A stretch of 64,000 nt of DNA from Mesaphorura yosii (taxonomy: Eukaryota; Arthropoda; Collembola; Poduromorpha; Tullbergiidae), in contig WIXG01000223.1 in assembly GCA_009869945.1 (NCBI GenBank), positions 62,001 to 126,000 on the forward strand, read 5' to 3'. The stretch's first letter is position 1. The number at the start of each line of letters is the position of its first letter. The notes beneath the pieces are model-generated. The model was not told where the DNA came from. It did not search any database and worked only from the letters and a program-made list of their open reading frames with translations. The position numbers and the translations under genes were made by a program. Of this stretch, positions 61,956 through 64,000 are shown one piece after another.

Positions 61956-62721
61956 ATGGGCATATTGGACAAATTGATCTCAATACTAGGCTTTCGCAAG
62001 AAAGAAGTCAATGTCCTAGTTGTTGGATTGGACAACAGCGGCAAATCAACGCTGCTAAATCACTTCAAGACAGAGGAACAGAAAGCCAATGATATTGTTC
62101 CAACAATCGGATTCAACGTCGAGAAATTCATGAGTAAGTCAATATGGCTGCGCGGTCAATCTGAAACCCAGAAACATTCTAAACATTTGGATTCTCAGTC
62201 TGTCGGATGCATTGTTAAACGTGTGAATTATTTGTGTTGCCTTTCAGATAAGAGCGTTGGGTTCACAGCGTTCGACATGTCAGGGCAAGGCAGGTACCGC
62301 AGCCTTTGGGAACATTATTATCGAGACTGCCAAGGAGTAATTTTTGTAATCGACAGTAGCGATAGGTGAGCCAGAAAAACTTCAAAGCATTCTCAGGATA
62401 TTACCCGTATCTCGTGCACTTGCTTGATTTTGGCTACTCTCGCACAGGTTACGATTCGTTGTGGCAAAGGACGAGCTGGACACGCTCCTCCAGCACCCAG
62501 ATATTTCCAGTCGACGAATCCCAATTTTATTTTTTGCAAACAAAATGGATGTCAAGGAGGCTTTGTCGGCCGTCAAGATTTCGGCGGCTTTAGGCCTGGA
62601 TCGGATCAACAACAAACCGTGGCATATTTGCGCGTCCAACGCGATAAGTGGAGAAGGGCTCCAGGAGGGCGTGGAGTGGCTGACAGGGCAAATTTGGGAA
62701 TGCATTGACCGAAGACGATGA
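61956..62721 (+). CDS. Arl6: Arl6/BBS3, ciliary Arf-like GTPase
   Basis: Exons: 61956-62133, 62248-62365, 62448-62721; 189 residues. In its GTP form Arl6 recruits the BBSome coat to membranes for cargo traffic to cilia. Visible motifs: Gly2 after Met as in Arf proteins, P-loop GLDNSGKST (~24-32), switch [11 protein letters not shown], switch II as DMSGQGRYR (the Arl6-type Ser-Gly-Gln instead of the Arf VGG), NKMD and CAS. The stretch [20 protein letters not shown] and the C-terminal [11 protein letters not shown] match vertebrate ARL6 closely. It starts about 530 bp after the Sec13 stop on the same strand with its own upstream region. Confidence 0.97.
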
Positions 62722-62868
62722 AACCCGGCATCAGAACGCGTTACTCGTGTGCAAATCATGAATGAAAGCTAAACAGTTGTTTGCTGCTTGTAAATTGTAC
62801 CTTAACTAATTTATTATCATTTCGACCTTATGGATTTGTAACTTTAATTAAGATGCAAATACATTCTT

Positions 62869-62874
62869 ATTAAA
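62869..62874 (+). terminator. Variant poly(A) signal of Arl6
   Basis: ATTAAA, the common variant, about 150 bp after the stop; no AATAAA is nearby. Confidence 0.4.
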
Positions 62875-63815
62875 AGCGCTGGAAGACATAGTGCTGTCTC
62901 ATTTAGATCCATTCATAATCCGGATGAGGAACCGAAAATTACCGTCCGACACATGCAGAAGCTTAGCTACAAGTAAAATTTGTTGGACTGACGCCTATAA
63001 AAAGAATCAGCGAATCAAAATTGTCGAAATTGTCTTATCTTCATTAGGAGGACTATGTATTGCGTTATTCGTTTCTAGACTTTCGTTGATGGGAATCCTC
63101 GAAGGAATTAAAGTGGCGGTCTTCCGAATCTCGGCAATCTGAAGTCAAAGAGCGTAGTCTTTTCAGGCTTGCCTACAGGAAGGTCAACGCTGTGGTCACT
63201 CCGCCCAAACGACATAATAGTTTCGCAAAGACTTAACCTTTTAATTGAACGTGCATATATTTTATTACTTGAATAGAAGTTTTTATTAGTGCTATTCACA
63301 TTAATCAGCGCCTACAGGCACAATTCCTGACAGTGAAGCCCAATTGCAGTGAAAGTCCGAAAAAAAATTGTGGCCGTGATCAGATGATCAATTGCAACCG
63401 AAGCTAGCCGCATGCACATGATCTCTGAAAAGGAGGCCATGGAAATGCTGGTTCGTTGGGTCATAGCTGGACGCATCACAACAAATACGCAACTCTGCTC
63501 CGAATGATCATGGGGCCACAACCATGACCATAATAGCTAGATAAGTAAGAGAATGGAGGAAGAATAAAATAGGTCTGTCTCGTAGTCTGTGACACACATT
63601 TCGTTCCAAGATGTTGGACCGGAAACATGTCCAGTGAACTTCTCCAAACGGAGTAACTCGAGCGTGAGAACAAGCAGTCACAGACATAAAAAATCGTGAT
63701 TCACAACAAAACAAAGCACAAGCGGTAGAAGTTTCAGGTGAAAGAGGAGTACAGACGGTAGACGCGTTCAAATTCGTTGTGTACTACACAGGACGAAGAA
63801 TTCTGGACATTCACA
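62875..63815. other. Intergenic, nothing recognised
   Basis: About 0.94 kb between Arl6 and the next gene; probably the promoter and leader of the right-edge gene. No domain or RNA gene seen. Confidence 0.4.
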
Positions 63816-63950
63816 ATGAATTCTATGAGCAATAAAGTCGGGAATGTTGGAAATTTGACACCATCCATTGTCATCAACACAAACGCGATGGCGATGGCAC
63901 CGGAGCAGGTGGAAGATCGTGACCCTTACGATCTCAACAAACAAGTCATG
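63816..63950 (+). CDS. First coding exon of an unidentified gene (partial)
   Basis: ATG at 63816 opens 45 codons ending exactly at a good donor (ATG/GTAAGA). The peptide begins MNSMSNKVGNVGNL and ends EDRDPYDLNKQVM, polar and probably disordered, with no signal peptide. The remainder is outside the window, so I cannot name it; an untranslated or chance exon is not excluded. Confidence 0.4.
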
Positions 63951-64000
63951 GTAAGATTAGTTCGGATAACTTTCGCTCACAAGATTCCTCCAAAATTTGT

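Noticed and set aside
1-64000. tRNA, rRNA, CRISPR arrays, LTR or other retroviral remains
   Set aside because: Looked for by eye; no cloverleaf with A/B boxes, no regularly spaced repeats, and no reverse transcriptase, integrase or long terminal repeats were seen.

Overview
The window is animal nuclear DNA, most likely arthropod. Coding sequence is split by many short GT-AG introns, commonly 55-110 bp. A giant muscle protein of the projectin/twitchin family fills the left half, and a receptor with the WSC + FN3 + kinase-like layout of Drosophila Wsck lies in the middle. An F-box/leucine-rich protein resembling families that are numerous in springtails hints at Collembola, but that guess rests on recall only. 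All exon coordinates were worked out by hand from splice signals and reading phase; every junction reported in the named genes keeps frame.

Layout. 1-30118 (minus): projectin/twitchin gene, 44 coding exons plus a probable 5' untranslated exon, about 5395 residues in the window, running off the left edge before its kinase. Order from the N-terminus: eight Ig domains; a Lys/Glu/Ala exon with 11-residue repeats; a string of small phase-0 cassette exons (PEVK-like, PKA-site and R-P-G-E exons); six Ig domains; at least twelve FN3-FN3-Ig modules. 30119-38514: mostly unassigned, with a decayed MULE DNA transposase near 35440-36021. 38515-41779 (plus): Wsck-like receptor pseudokinase. 43336-49637 (minus): BRPF/peregrin chromatin reader, tail to tail with the receptor gene. 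51693-53531 (plus): cystathionine beta-synthase homologue whose catalytic residues are gone. 53962-54190 and 56969-57284: two small terminal-inverted-repeat elements flanking a small unknown minus-strand gene (54582-55267). 57391-59460 (plus): F-box/LRR protein. 59942-61425 (plus): Sec13. 61956-62721 (plus): Arl6/BBS3. 63816-63950 (plus): first exon of an unidentified gene running off the right edge.

The genes do not form one pathway: a sarcomere protein, a cell-surface pseudokinase, a histone-acetyltransferase scaffold, a sulfur-metabolism pseudoenzyme, a ubiquitin-ligase adaptor, a COPII/nuclear-pore subunit and a ciliary GTPase sit side by side, as is normal in animal genomes. The most unusual content is the elastic region of projectin (helical 11-mer repeats, cassette exons and PKA motifs) and the two intact genes encoding catalytically dead enzymes.
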